This document shows, piece by piece, positions 48,601-57,200 of a stretch of 64,000 nt of DNA. This stretch comes from Mytilus galloprovincialis. Its lineage: Eukaryota; Mollusca; Bivalvia; Mytilida; Mytilidae. The position numbers and the translations under genes are program-made. Below the pieces are notes generated by a model. The model made no database searches, was not told where the DNA came from, and was given only the letters and a program-made list of their open reading frames with translations. The DNA lies in assembly GCF_965363235.1 (NCBI RefSeq), contig NC_134844.1, positions 87,940,664 to 88,004,663 on the forward strand, given 5' to 3'. Positions within the stretch are counted from its first letter, which is position 1, and each line of letters starts with the position of its first letter.

Positions 48601-50334
48601 TGATGTGAAAAAAATAAAAATGACAAATACTTTGAAACTCTTATTCGAAGACATGTGGCGTTTAGTTTAGTATGTTAGTCGATCATTTTATGTGTTATTG
48701 TATGGAGGATTTTCGCTGTAATGATTTAATTGTCTTGATTGTCATATAAGAAATTGCCATTTTATGCGGTAAGGGCTTTGCTCATTGTTGACGGTCGTAC
48801 AGTGACCTATAGTAGTTAATGTACGTGTCATTTTGGTCTTTTGTGGATAGTTGTCTCACATGCAATCATACCACATCTTCTTAGTTATATTATATGATTT
48901 TTCAAAACATGTAAAATCATCATTTTTCGAAAATTGGTCTTTGTTTGGTCCGACCTATCTTTCGAAATTTGACAATTATGAATGTTTATCGAAATTAGCA
49001 GAATTTATCGCCGTCAATATGATGGGTCTTCTATTACAGCATTTGCATTTAATTTGAAGCATGATACAAATTTGGAGTACCACAAATTCCCCTAAATTAC
49101 TTGAAATCATACCTATAAAGTCTTGCAAACTGAAGGTTTTTACACTTTTTGTGCTGACAGGAATTGTTATTGATATGGTTATATTTATAAATTTACTGTT
49201 CAGAAATTTTTGAATTTTTTGAAAAAATAAGGCTTTTCTACCTCAGGCATAGATTACCTTAGCTGTATTTGGCAAAACTTTTAAGAATTTTGGTCCTCAA
49301 TGCTCTTCAACTTCGTACTTTATTTGGGCTTTTTAACATTTTTGAATTGAGCGTCACTGATGAGTCTTTTGAAGACGAAACGTGCGTCTGGCGTATATAC
49401 TAAATTTAGTCCTGGTATCTGTGCTGAGTTTATTTGATATATAATTTAGTTCTATAATGTACTAAAATTATTAGATATAGAGATATATGAAGGTATTATG
49501 TGAGTACCAATGAGACAACTCTCCATCCAAATAACAATTTATAAAAGTAAACAATTATAGGTCAATGAACGGCCTTCAACACTGAGACTTGGCTCACAAC
49601 GAACAACAAGCCATAAAGAGCCCCTAAATTACTAGTGTAAAACCATTCAAACAGGAAAACCAACGGTCTAGTCTATATAAAAATCGAAAAACGAGAAACA
49701 CGTATAAATTACATAATCAAAAGACAACAACTGTACATACTGTATGCATATTCTAAAATATATAATTTTGCTACAATAGGGATGTGATAAAGTAATAGTA
49801 AACCGATTAGATTTATACAGTCTTATATTCTTTGTATTCATGGGAATCAACGCTTTGGCTGAGGTAAGACTTGTAATAGTTTCTTTTTAAATAGTATTCA
49901 TTGTTTAAGAGAAGATCTTCGAGAAATGGACAGAAATGTGTATAACCATGCAGATTATTATTCTATATCTGTTATTCTAATATATGTCTTAAAGTTTCAC
50001 TTTTAAATTTGTTACATTTTTTACTCATCAGTGACGCTATCAAAATATTTATAAAGCTAAACAAGTACCAACAGCATATTCAACCATACAAGTCGAAAAT
50101 AGCAACGCTATGATTACAATTTTTTTAAAAACGACAACAGACACATAACAGTTAATTACAATTTATAGTGGTTATCTTCAACAATTGTTTTGAATTAGAT
50201 TTATTTTAAATTTGTTTCTTTTATTCAACTTTCCTAAGATTGGTGTGATAGCTGCAACCGTATGCAATGCAGTCAGTCTTACCAAGGAAGATAATGCGGT
50301 ACGTATAGATCGGATGAAGACAATGTTGAATTAA
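22423..50334 (+). CDS. Concatenated triple tetraspanin, 20 exons, about 842 aa, 12 membrane segments
   Basis: Exons: 22423-22494, 24491-24721, 25455-25529, 27984-28094, 29086-29205, 30521-30675, 33494-33539, 34055-34285, 35861-35935, 36562-36666, 38870-39064, 39752-39836, 41568-41734, 43674-43719, 44480-44716, 45284-45358, 46488-46616, 48370-48564, 49780-49863, 50239-50334. Three four-helix units follow each other. Exon sizes repeat between units: 231/231/237, 75/75/75, 195/195 and 46/46 nt. The first-helix exons of units 2 and 3 contain no ATG. They are joined in phase (two bases plus one) to linker exons that both end in NWK and continue RSK, which argues for one continuous protein. Two joints are irregular: the donor at 25530 reads GATAGT, and exon 39752-39836 is 85 nt where 84 is expected. 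These could be sequencing errors, allele defects or the start of decay. AATAAA at 50763 follows. Tetraspanins organise membrane microdomains; a fused trimer would fix the stoichiometry (inference). Confidence 0.7.
23655..23850 (-). mobile_element. Solo fossil 3' tail of the Penelope-like family
   Basis: Reverse copy of the tail seen at 5428-5735 (AGAGGGATGAAAGATACCAG at its left, then CTGCCATGGCTAAAA). No reverse-transcriptase sequence attached. It lies in intron 1 of the triple tetraspanin gene. Confidence 0.6.
24240..24425 (+). mobile_element. Retrozyme-like repeat fragment without ribozyme
   Basis: CACCACTGGATCAATGCC, CTGGTGGACGTGTCGTTCCC and TAGTTAACACTTCGGTGTTG correspond, reversed, to the body of the tandem repeat at 41911-42632. 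It ends before the hammerhead region. The antisense ORF here (24246-24458) is the repeat itself. Confidence 0.65.
24783..25145 (-). repeat. Dispersed repeat family D, reverse copy
   Basis: ACAGTAGTATACCGCTGTTC at 24894 and the following segment match family D in reverse. The segment ends close to GTGGTATGCCAAACCTCC. Intronic. Confidence 0.65.
26880..27086 (+). mobile_element. Fossil 3' tail of the Penelope-like family, interrupted by a MITE
   Basis: Contains CACCCTTCCGGAGCACCTGA and the T-rich end, then stops at the TA target of the inverted-repeat element at 27089. The order suggests that the MITE inserted into or beside an older tail copy. Confidence 0.6.
27089..27532. mobile_element. TA-flanked MITE filled with ACACCAT repeats
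   Basis: Inverted ends of 28 bp: CAGTCCTTGGATGGTGTAAA at the left, with its inverse TTTACACCATCCAAGGGCTG closing the right, flanked by TA at 27087 and 27533. The interior is an irregular array of ACACCATAC and TTACACCAT units, broken by about 170 bp of AT-rich DNA. The array unit is present within the inverted end itself, so the array probably grew from it. No coding capacity. Intron 3 of the triple tetraspanin. Confidence 0.8.
30191..30237 (+). ncRNA. Hammerhead ribozyme motif (type I), solo copy
   Basis: Shows ACTGATGAG, a stem II GTCT/AGAC closing a five-base loop, GAAAC, a minimal stem III ACGC/GCGT, then the GTC cleavage triplet and TGGCGT forming stem I with the 5' side. All core positions of the hammerhead are present. 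It lies in intron 5 of the triple tetraspanin, without the long repeat body. Confidence 0.7.
31860..32300 (-). repeat. Dispersed repeat family D, longest reverse copy
   Basis: From GTTTACATCAACTATTG and ACAGTAGTATACCGATGTTC to TGCCATTTT-type A-rich DNA and AACCTGGTTTTGTGGCATGT. It mirrors 7685-8110 over almost its whole length. Antisense ORFs at 31840-32149 arise from it. Confidence 0.7.
32400..33305. mobile_element. 906-bp TA-flanked inverted-repeat DNA element
   Basis: Inverted ends of about 33 bp begin TACTAGTCAACAAAAGAAAC and finish GTTTCTTTTGTTGACTAGTA. TA dinucleotides lie at 32398 and 33306. The interior is AT-rich with no transposase reading, so it is a non-autonomous Tc1/mariner-type element by its target site. 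Intron 6 of the triple tetraspanin. Confidence 0.85.
33320..33349. repeat. (ATCT)n/(ATCG)n microsatellite
   Basis: Short run of ATCT units passing into ATCGATCT units just outside the inverted-repeat element. Confidence 0.75.
33494..41734 (+). CDS. Tetraspanin unit 2 of the triple gene
   Basis: Seven exons: 33494-33539 (helix 1 start, RSKTVFVSVFLKIISL), 34055-34285, 35861-35935, 36562-36666, 38870-39064, 39752-39836 and 41568-41734. The large loop has LECCGV, then FCC, then GDC and TC, which is the standard six-cysteine tetraspanin pattern. A run rich in tyrosine and histidine (YYNDFYSYYHYY) in the loop is unusual. Exon 39752-39836 is one base longer than its counterpart in unit 3; the surplus sits in or near an A7 run at 39762-39768, and as written it shifts the frame before helix 4. 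The last exon encodes a 50-residue cytoplasmic linker containing IFRAVFRGIKSFF and ending NWK, closely like the linker of unit 1. Confidence 0.7.
34558..34912 (+). mobile_element. Fossil 3' end of Penelope-like family
   Basis: Starts with the last codons of the reverse-transcriptase family (GGAATAACCGTTTCACAAAT region) and continues through the full tail (GGAGCACCTGAGATCACCCC, AGCCATGGCGTTGTCAGTTT). A 5'-truncated old copy in intron 8 of the triple tetraspanin. Confidence 0.65.
35706..35752 (-). ncRNA. Decayed hammerhead ribozyme motif
   Basis: The reverse strand reads GTCACTGATGAG and later GACGAAA, as in the other copies, but stems II and III pair less well. Probably inactive. Confidence 0.45.
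36050..36165. repeat. Decayed relative of the 20006-20130 hairpin
   Basis: Shares GCGTTGACCGTGCG, ACATTTTTAGAATGAAGCGC and GAAGTTACAAAAAGAAG with that hairpin, but an extra stretch separates the arms and they no longer pair fully. Confidence 0.65.
37518..37590 (-). tRNA. tRNA-like sequence with poly-T anticodon loop (probable pseudo-tRNA)
   Basis: On the minus strand 73 nt fold roughly as a tRNA. The acceptor ACCTTGG pairs with CTAAGGT. The anticodon stem is CCTAT/ATAGG, enclosing only T (about nine). The T arm contains GGTTCGATTCC, a good B box. The D arm pairs poorly. A loop made only of T would suggest anticodon TTT (Lys), but the loop is larger than seven, and a T run of this length is itself a Pol III stop. 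Short outer inverted repeats (TGGATTG/CAATCCA) bracket it. More likely a tRNA-derived relic than a working tRNA. Confidence 0.4.
37646..37912 (-). other. Unrecognised open frame, 88 codons
   Basis: Reads NIPPVNIVALVNMFISDR, then DKVVLTFETWQEGPFDRDPF, and ends ASDDFKCCIK. The composition looks protein-like and less AT-driven than the surroundings. It lies inside an intron of the triple tetraspanin on the opposite strand, about 55 bp from the tRNA-like sequence. It starts at a TTG with an ATG two codons on, and I cannot assign splice sites or a family. It may be an exon remnant or part of a mobile element. Confidence 0.3.
39948..40221. mobile_element. TTAA-flanked MITE, 274 bp
   Basis: GGTGGTATCCAACACT at the left is inverted as AGTGTTAGGTACCTCC at the right, with TTAA on both sides (39944-39947 and 40222-40225). 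A TTAA target site is typical of piggyBac-like or Kolobok-like transposases. Non-coding. Intron 12 of the triple tetraspanin. Confidence 0.75.
40860..41215 (+). repeat. Dispersed repeat family B, most complete copy
   Basis: Runs from GAAGATGTGGTATGATTGCC to CCCCTGACCTGGGACAGTGG. The opposite end motif also occurs at 6000-6040 in the reverse copy. The antisense ORF at 41104-41298 is part of it. Confidence 0.75.
41946..41990 (-). ncRNA. Hammerhead ribozyme motif, tandem unit 1
   Basis: The reverse strand reads GCGTCACTGATGAG, stem II GTCT-TATGT-AGAC, GAAAC, short stem III ACGC/GCGT, cleavage triplet GTC. The catalytic core is complete; stem I has one mismatch. Confidence 0.75.
42296..42345 (-). 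ncRNA. Hammerhead ribozyme motif, tandem unit 2
   Basis: Same layout as unit 1 with better stem I pairing (TGGCGT), but its conserved core departs from consensus, so self-cleavage is probably lost in this copy. Confidence 0.65.
43414..43465 (+). ncRNA. Strongly decayed hammerhead relic
   Basis: GCGTCACCGATGAG and ACGCATGTCTGGAGTA recall the hammerhead ends of the retrozyme family, but the stem II region no longer pairs. Confidence 0.35.
43674..50334 (+). CDS. Tetraspanin unit 3 of the triple gene, canonical
   Basis: Seven exons: 43674-43719, 44480-44716, 45284-45358, 46488-46616, 48370-48564, 49780-49863 and 50239-50334 (stop). All joints are GT-AG and in phase. Helix 1 starts RSKISVLHFIFLGILA. 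The large loop shows AECCGVG, VQCCKSQ, TDCTY and SEGCDK, a textbook CCG...CC...C...GC pattern, with possible N-glycosylation at NIT and NNTS. The chain ends with a short tail, TKEDNAVRIDRMKTMLN. The last three exons match the partial minus-strand gene at 61251-63822 in length (195/192, 84/84) and sequence, so that gene is the closest relative in the window. Confidence 0.8.
45472..45530 (+). repeat. Family C repeat, 5' fragment
   Basis: ATATAGGAAGATGTGGTGTG and GACAACTCTCCATCCAAATA, then unrelated sequence. Nothing recognisable in 45540-45920. Confidence 0.6.
45925..46085 (+). repeat. Family D repeat, partial
   Basis: Matches the 3' half of the copy at 7685-8110 (AATGCGTTTCCCTCGGTTTT, GAACAGCGGTATACTACTGT). 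Intron 16 of the triple tetraspanin. Confidence 0.65.
47185..47881 (-). mobile_element. Fossil Penelope-like 3' portion
   Basis: Reverse orientation. A short stretch of reverse-transcriptase C-terminal coding similarity (KLYDKRDDFTFPIVN) is followed by the family tail (GGTGATCTCAGGTGCTCCGG on the plus strand). An old, broken copy in intron 17 of the triple tetraspanin. Confidence 0.65.
48730..48885 (-). repeat. Family B repeat, reverse partial copy
   Basis: TTGCTCATTGTTGACGGTCG and GCAATCATACCACATCTTCT mark the family start in reverse. Intron 18 of the triple tetraspanin. Confidence 0.7.
49100..49440 (+). mobile_element. Retrozyme-like repeat with hammerhead ribozyme
   Basis: One unit of the family found as a tandem dimer at 41911-42632, in the opposite orientation and more diverged. 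The hammerhead lies at 49349-49395 (GCGTCACTGATGAG, stem II GTCT/AGAC, GAAACG, GTC, TGGCGT). The core is complete. Intron 18 of the triple tetraspanin. Confidence 0.65.
49478..49745 (+). repeat. Family C repeat
   Basis: GAGACAACTCTCCATCCAAA, then CTAAATTACTAGTGTAAAAC and CAACGGTCTAGTC. It ends just before the acceptor of exon 49780. Confidence 0.65.
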
Positions 50335-51662
50335 ATGAAATAACGGGAAACGCAAGTCCGAATTTTGTACAAAGATGATATTATTTAGTTCAGAACAATT
50401 TACTTAATGCAGATGCTTTTTAATATGGACGAGAACTACAAACTGCAAAAATTAACTTATTGACAATGATTTATACACAAACGACTGTTGAAGGACTTAA
50501 AAGGTGTAAAATTACTTATGACAATGATGAGGCATACTTGCTAAAGAACAAAACACATTCGAACGGAGAAACTAAACACTGATTAATTAGTTGCTGACAA
50601 TTTTGTATTTAGGATATTCTTTTTTTTTTTATTAAGTTGCTGTGAAAGTGTGGAAGAGTCGCAATATTCCTTATGTGTTTATAGCTTGGAATTTGTTTAT
50701 GTAATGTTAATTTGAAGTCGGTTGTGCAGTGCTAGTATGAGAATAGAAATCATTAATGTATCAATAAATTGATTATGAGACCAAGTCTAAACATTCTTTA
50801 CCTACAAATGTAAGTTATTAGTATTTTGTCGAATCCAAAAATTGTTTAAATATAATTCTACCTATTACATTGTAGATTTAACAAAAATACCAAAAAAAAC
50901 ACACGGAAAGCGCTGAGGATGAGTTTCTTGTCAACCAAAAACAGTTATTTTTTTCCGTTTTGGAAACAAAAAAAATACAGGCAAAGCTGACCTTAGATGG
51001 ATTTCCTTATTTTTTTATATTTTTGGTCATTAAGTACGTTTAACCGTTGACCGTTCCACCATTGATTGACAAATGTTCGGCTTTGACAGTTCCTGGTGAT
51101 GTTAAATCCAGCAGAGTGTTTCGAACGCATAGATTAATAAAGCGTCGTGTTCATTGTCCTGATCCTTATATTTGGCTGGTTTTGTAAGATCTTAACCCTC
51201 CTAGTATACCCTTAGCCATTATAGGTAATTCATTTGAGTGGGGTGTAGACTCAGATAGTTATAGTCAGCTTCATAGTTGTGCTTTTAATGTCATTGATAT
51301 TTCAATAAAACATGATATTTTATCAGGACATTAAGAAAATTTTTCGTAATTACAAAAAAACAATATATCAAATTATCAGTCACACGCTTCACTATTTTAT
51401 ACGATATGACTGTTGAACACGGATTCAAACTGTAGTTAATATGAATACATAATTAATAGATATGAATAGATATGAATGAAATGAAGCTTTTCGTCGAATA
51501 CAATGAACAATGCGATTTCAATTCTGAAAACAGTTTTCACAAATAACGCAAAACAAATTTTTCGGACTTATTGTTCATCTGCACCTTATGAATTATCAAT
51601 TACAAAACAAATACGATGGAAAATTATCAGAAATATATACTGTTGAAACATACCCTTATTCA
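50335..51662. other. 3' flank of the triple tetraspanin gene
   Basis: AATAAA at 50763-50768 is the first plausible polyadenylation signal. A tract at 51050-51340 looks like a worn repeat. No further exon of the tetraspanin gene is needed, because the reading stops at 50334. Confidence 0.5.
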
Positions 51663-51737
51663 ATGAAGCTGCACTTTTTTCTGACATTTGTCGTTGTGAT
51701 AACAGTTGTTGCGGAATCAGTTCCGGCGAGTAGTCAG
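51663..51737 (+). CDS. Signal-peptide exon of an unidentified secreted protein
   Basis: The ATG at 51663 opens 25 codons (MKLHFFLTFVVVITVVAES...) that form a clear signal peptide with likely cleavage after the AES or PAS region. The exon ends CAG|GTGAGC, a strong donor, in phase 0. It lies 1.3 kb after the tetraspanin stop on the same strand. A possible last exon begins after TGTTATAG at 53337. Read in phase with this exon it gives only a short basic tail; read one frame over it stays open for 50 codons (YEKAKETKEQ...) with two cysteines. An intermediate exon may be missing. Function unknown. Confidence 0.45.
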
Positions 51738-51979
51738 GTGAGCATATTCGTACTTATGCATATCTAGTGTTCTGAGAACAGTTATGACGATAGTTAGTAT
51801 ATCGATTTATTATTGGTTATGCCATTGTTGAACTTCTTTCTCATATAGACTAATCGTAAATATGTTTGGACATATCACGGTAGAACAAGAAAGTAATGAC
51901 AAACAAGAAAGTAGTCATGTGACCTATTCTCACCAAATGATACATGTTGTGAAGACAATTGACAGATTTTGCATTATTG

Positions 51980-52245
51980 TGATGTCACTTAGTTGTCCCA
52001 CCTTAGTATCAATATACCAACTTCACCTGCATATGGAATATACATTTCCAAACTTATTCGGTATTCAAGAGCTTGCAGCTCCTACTCAGACTTTGTAAAA
52101 CGTCACCAGTGTCTGGGCAGAAAGTTGATGAACCAGGGGTATGTCAAAGAACGTCTCGTCCTTTATCTAAAAAAGTTCATCGGAAGGTACCCAGAACTTG
52201 TTGATAAACATTCCGTTTCAACTTCACAAATAATACACGATGGTC
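51980..52245 (+). mobile_element. Fossil Penelope-like reverse transcriptase C-terminal fragment
   Basis: Reads NIPTSPAYGIYISKLIRYSR and KKFIGRYPELVDKH, matching the block at 5160-5390 but clearly diverged, so it is a different subfamily or older. Followed directly by the tandem repeat at 52322. Confidence 0.6.
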
Positions 52246-52321
52246 TTGGAGTATATATTTTGCGTACTGGCGTCGCTTATCATCTTAATAACGTGTTATA
52301 TTATTCTTTTATTTGTCTTTA

Positions 52322-52690
52322 TTAATATTACTTTTACTGTTAAGTCTGTTTTTTTTAGATATCCTTTTGACGTAACTCTGTGCTTATGTATCCCATCATA
52401 CTTTGAACGCCAAAATTATTTTATGATGTGACTCTGTACCTATGTATCTTGTCATACTTTGAATGACACAATTATTTTATTTATTAATATTACTTTTACT
52501 GTTAACCCACTTTTTTTGTGATATACATTTGACGTGACTCTGTACTTATGTATCCCGTCATACTTTGAACCACACTATTATTTTATTTATTATTATTACT
52601 TTAACTGTTACGTCAGCTTTTGTTATATCTATTTTGCGTGACTGTATTTATGCATCCCGTCATACTTTAAACGACAAAATTATTTCATGT
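52322..52690 (+). repeat. Short tandem repeat after the reverse-transcriptase fragment
   Basis: Four spaced occurrences of TATG.ATCCCGTCATACTTT-like sequence (near 52388, 52444, 52549 and 52650), with TTACTTTTACTGTTA units between. Full units are about 105 bp and one is shortened. It probably belongs to the 3' end of the adjacent retroelement. Confidence 0.6.
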
Positions 52691-53336
52691 CTTCCTGTGC
52701 GAATTTCAAACGCGTAATTTTACACCAGTACTCAAAACCCTCCTTCCTTGGTGGGTGCATTTTACATAGACAAATAAAATCGTATAATATAATCAAAATG
52801 AGGATGTTAATTTGATGTATGCCTTTTTGTGCTTATTCGTTAAATTTGTTGTATTTGTAGTGATTAAGATGATAACACAATGTTAACTGCTGTACCCCTA
52901 TTTTTTACATTTTTACCTATTGTGTCTGTTTGTTTTGTTCACGCTTCGGTGACAATATAATGGAATTTGATGCGACTGTCATACAAGTGAGAGGTATAAA
53001 ACCGGGTTCAATCCACCATTTTCTACATTTGAAAATGCCTGTACCAAGTCAGGAATATGACAGTTCTTGTCGATTCGTTTTTTTTGCGTTTTGTTATTTT
53101 ATTTTGCCATGTGATTATGGACTTTCCGAATTGATTTTCCTCTGAGTTCAGTATTTTTGTGATTTTACTTTTTATTGGCTGAGATAGTGTCTTTATTTCT
53201 TACATTAATGTACCGATAAGTACCAACAACTGGATGAGAATGTTCCTATGTGCATGTATTTGTAAGCATCATATATTTGAGACTTTGTGCAACTGTTCGT
53301 TTTTTTGTTTTTTTATTATTTTATATGTGTTATAGT

Positions 53337-53490
53337 TTATGAAAAAGCCAAAGAAACAAAGGAACAAATGATAACAAACTCAACAGTAGATACAACAATT
53401 TTCACTCAATACGGTGATGACATCTTATACTGCGAAAAGGTTGGCAAAACTTCTGGCGAATGTAACACAAGTCGGACTGCTCAACTTTGA
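53337..53490 (+). CDS. Candidate terminal exon, secreted protein of unknown family
   Basis: A T-rich tract and TTATAG acceptor precede an open reading YEKAKETKEQMITNSTV..., with CEKVGKTSGEC and stop at 53488-53490. The family D scrap at 52965-53075 lies upstream, so the exon begins after repeat DNA. The frame does not match the phase-0 end of the signal-peptide exon at 51737 directly. Linkage between the two is a guess. Confidence 0.3.
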
Positions 53491-53989
53491 GGATATGTGT
53501 CAGTCAGTTTCACCAAAATAGAAAATATAGTTTGTTTTCCTAAACCTCCTACTCAATAGTTAAATTTTATTGACCATACGTTGTTTTTTTTTTCATTTCT
53601 GTTGATATAGTTTGAAATCAAGTTATAATCTTTCTGTAGTTCTGTATATAAGTATGTTAGCAAACAAAAAAAACAGTCTTGTATTTATCACGTTCTCTAT
53701 GGACCTCCTGTTATAAGTTGTTAAAGTTCAACCTTTTTCACTTATGTAATAGATAGCGAAATCATCTTTTAATCCGCATGATAATAAAAAAAAATTGAAG
53801 GAAGACATTACATTAGAGGTTGTATGGTGCCATATCGTTTAATTATTACATTACAAATAGTCATGGATGTTGGCATACTGTCAGGTAATATATATTCATA
53901 CAAAATGGATACATATATCGATGATTGAGATATCAATTATACCTGACAAAATGTATTAAAATATTTATGTCAGTATGATCAGAAATTGA

Positions 53990-54195
53990 ACAATAATATG
54001 CTGTATGATTGGCAATAGGACAATTCTCCACAGTAGACAAAGAAATTAACAACTGTAGGTCACAGTACAACCTTTAACAATTAGGAAATTCAATAGCGCA
54101 TAGTCAGCTATTAAAGGCCCCGAAATGACAAATGTAACTAATTCGAACGAGAAAACTCACAGATTAATTTGTGTACAAAATGTTAACCAAGAACA
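53990..54195 (+). repeat. Family B repeat, diverged copy
   Basis: ATGCTGTATGATTGGCAATA and GCATAGTCAGCTATTAAAGG correspond to family B. It lies just outside the 6.6-kb inverted-repeat element. Confidence 0.65.
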
Positions 54196-54246
54196 AATAT
54201 CCATTTTTTATTTGATATAAGTTTGATGTGAAACATTTTCTGCATA

Positions 54247-57200
54247 CAGTTGGGTGCAGACCAAGCATTACATAAAGTAAACGCAAGTTAACGCCGCGTG
54301 CACATATTTCGTTAGTTAACTTCAAATCTCCCGTTTACTAGTAAACGCACGTTTACTATAATTACGTTAACGTGGCTGAAATGGAAATTTCTAATGTCTA
54401 CCTTAGTAAACGGGCGTTTACTATGTGTCCGTTTAGTCAGTAGTAAACGGGCGTTTACTTCAGAATTCTTCAAATTTAGTTTTACGTGCACTTAAAGGTA
54501 AACGGGCGTTTAGTACAGATTTTACAAGTATATTTTTACGTGCACTTGAAAGTAAACGCACGTTTACTTTTCGCGTTAACTGATTGGGTAAATTTAGAAA
54601 TAAACTTCAAGTTCATTTGCACATTTATTTTTATAAAAACGACCTTTAGTCTTAATATTTTACGTATATGTGTTTCAAACCAGAACAATTCAAAAACTCT
54701 TTTAATTCGAAATATTAAATTACACAAAATCACTTTCATTAAGTCCATTAACTTTACTGATTGGCAGATTTTCTATATTTTTCTTCCAAAAGTTACATGT
54801 GCAAATATCGATACGAAAAGAAAGGTTATCCGAGACATCGGGAGAATATTTTAATATGATGGGATATAAACATCATGGTTTATATTGTTTCGTTCCCCAT
54901 TCATAATTGTCTCTTCGAATTCCTACTATAACTCGGGGTATTTAATACATTATTTTTAATCGAAATTCACCTTGTTTGCCTTGGATTTACATGATAAGAT
55001 TCTGTTTTGACAAATGATACAAAAAAAAAAAGACGTAAATTGTACAGTGTATTGATAGGGATATCGATAAAGGGTAATATAAGTATGTACATTTGTACCG
55101 GTCATCTCGTCAATTTAAATGTTCAAATATTGCTATCTTTACATGGATATAATAAACTAATTTACTATGCAGCTATATATAGTGCTAATATGGTCTGTTT
55201 TGGTTAAAATTTGAGTCAGTCTGAGGTTAGAAAACTACTGAAATTTGTTTCAATATTCAATATACTGAATAAAAAAAGTACATGCTGGCACTCTAAATTG
55301 ATGCAAACAAAATTTTTTAGTCATAATATTCAAATATTGCTACCTTTTTCATTATACAATCAATCCTTACATGAAAATATAACTCATGTACTATGCAGCT
55401 ATATAGATTTACATAATAGAATGCTTATATGGTCAGTTTTGGTTGTTGCGGACAAATAATTTTATTATATGAGTCAGTCTGAGGTATGAAAACTACTGAA
55501 TTTTGTTTATGAATAAATATTTTGAATAAAAAAAGGACATTCTGGCCCTCTAAATTGATGCGAACAAAATTTTTTAGTCATAATATTCAAATATTGCTAC
55601 CTATTTTCTTATACAATCAATCCTTACATAAAAATATAACTCATTTACTATGCGGCTATATAGATTTACATAATTAAATGCTTATATGGTCAGTTTTTGT
55701 TGTTGCGGACAAATAATTTTATTATATGAGTCAGTCTGAGGTATGAAAACTACTGAATTTTGTTTATGATTCAATATTGTGAATAAAAAAAGGACATGCT
55801 GGCACTCTAAATTGATGCGAACAAAATTTTTTAGTCATAATATTCAAATATTGCTACCTATTTTATTATACAATCAATCCTTACATGAAAATATAACTCA
55901 TTTACTATGAGGCTATATAGATTTACATAATAAAATGCTTATATGGTCAGTTTTGGTTGTTGCGGACAAATAATTTTATTATATGAGTCAGTCTGAGGTA
56001 TGAAAACTACTGAATTTTGTTTATGATTCAATATTTTGAATAAAAAAAGGACATGCTGGCCCTCTAAATTGATGCAAACAAATTTTTTTATTCATAATAT
56101 TCAAATATTGCTACCTATTTTATTATACAATCAATCATTACATGAAAATATAACTCATTTACTATGCAGCTATATAGATTTAAATACTAGAATGCTTATA
56201 TGGTCAGTTTTGGTTGTTGCGGACAAATAATTTTATTATATGAGTCAGTCTGAGGTATGAAAACTACTGAATTTTGGTTATAATTCAATATTTTGAATAA
56301 AAAAAGGACATGCTGGCCCTCTAAATTGATGCGAACAAAATTTGTTAGTCATAATATTCAAATATTGCTACCTTTTTCATTATACAATCAATCCTTACAT
56401 GAAAATATAACTCATTTACTATGCAGCTATATAGATTTACATAATAGAATGCTTATATGGTCAGTTTGGTTGTTGCGAACAAATAATTTTATTATATGTG
56501 TCAGTCTGAGGTATGAAAACTACTGAATTTTGTTTACGATTGAATATTTTGAATAAAAAAAGGACATGCTGGCCCTCTAAATTGATGCGAACAAAAATTT
56601 TTATTCATAATATTCAAATATTGCTACCTATTTTATTATACAATCAATCATTACATGAAAATATAACTCATTTACTATGCGGCTATATAGATTTAAATAC
56701 TAGAATGCCTATATGGTCAGTTTTGGTTGTTGTGGACACATAATTTTTATTATCATGATTATATGAGTCAGTCTGAGGTATGAAAACTACTGAATTTTGT
56801 TTACGATTCAGAATTTTGAAAAAAAAGGGACATGCTGGCACCCTAAATTGATGCGAACAAAATATTTTAGTCATAATATTCAAAAATTGCTACTTATTTT
56901 ATTATACAATCAATCCTTACATGAAAATATAACTCATTTACTATGACGCTATATAGATTTACATAATAAAATGCTTATATGGTCAGTTTTGGTTGTTGCG
57001 AACAAATAATTTTATTTTATGAGTCAGTCTGAGGTATGAAAACTACTGAATTTTGTTGATGATTCAATATTTTGAATAAAAAAGTACATGCTGGCACTCT
57101 AAATTGATGCAAACAAAATTTTTTAGTCATAATATTCAAATATTGCTACCTATTTTCTTATACAATCAATCCTTACATGAAAATATAACTCATTTACTAT

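Noticed and set aside
22423-50334. Interpretation as three separate tetraspanin genes
   Set aside because: Units 2 and 3 lack start codons in their first-helix exons, units 1 and 2 lack stop codons after helix 4, and the joining exons match in phase. It remains the main alternative until transcripts are seen.
53287-53336. Hydrophobic reading QLFVFLFFYYFICVIV before the candidate exon at 53337
   Set aside because: No ATG, and the T-rich tract ends in TTATAG, so it is better read as the polypyrimidine tract of an intron than as a signal peptide.
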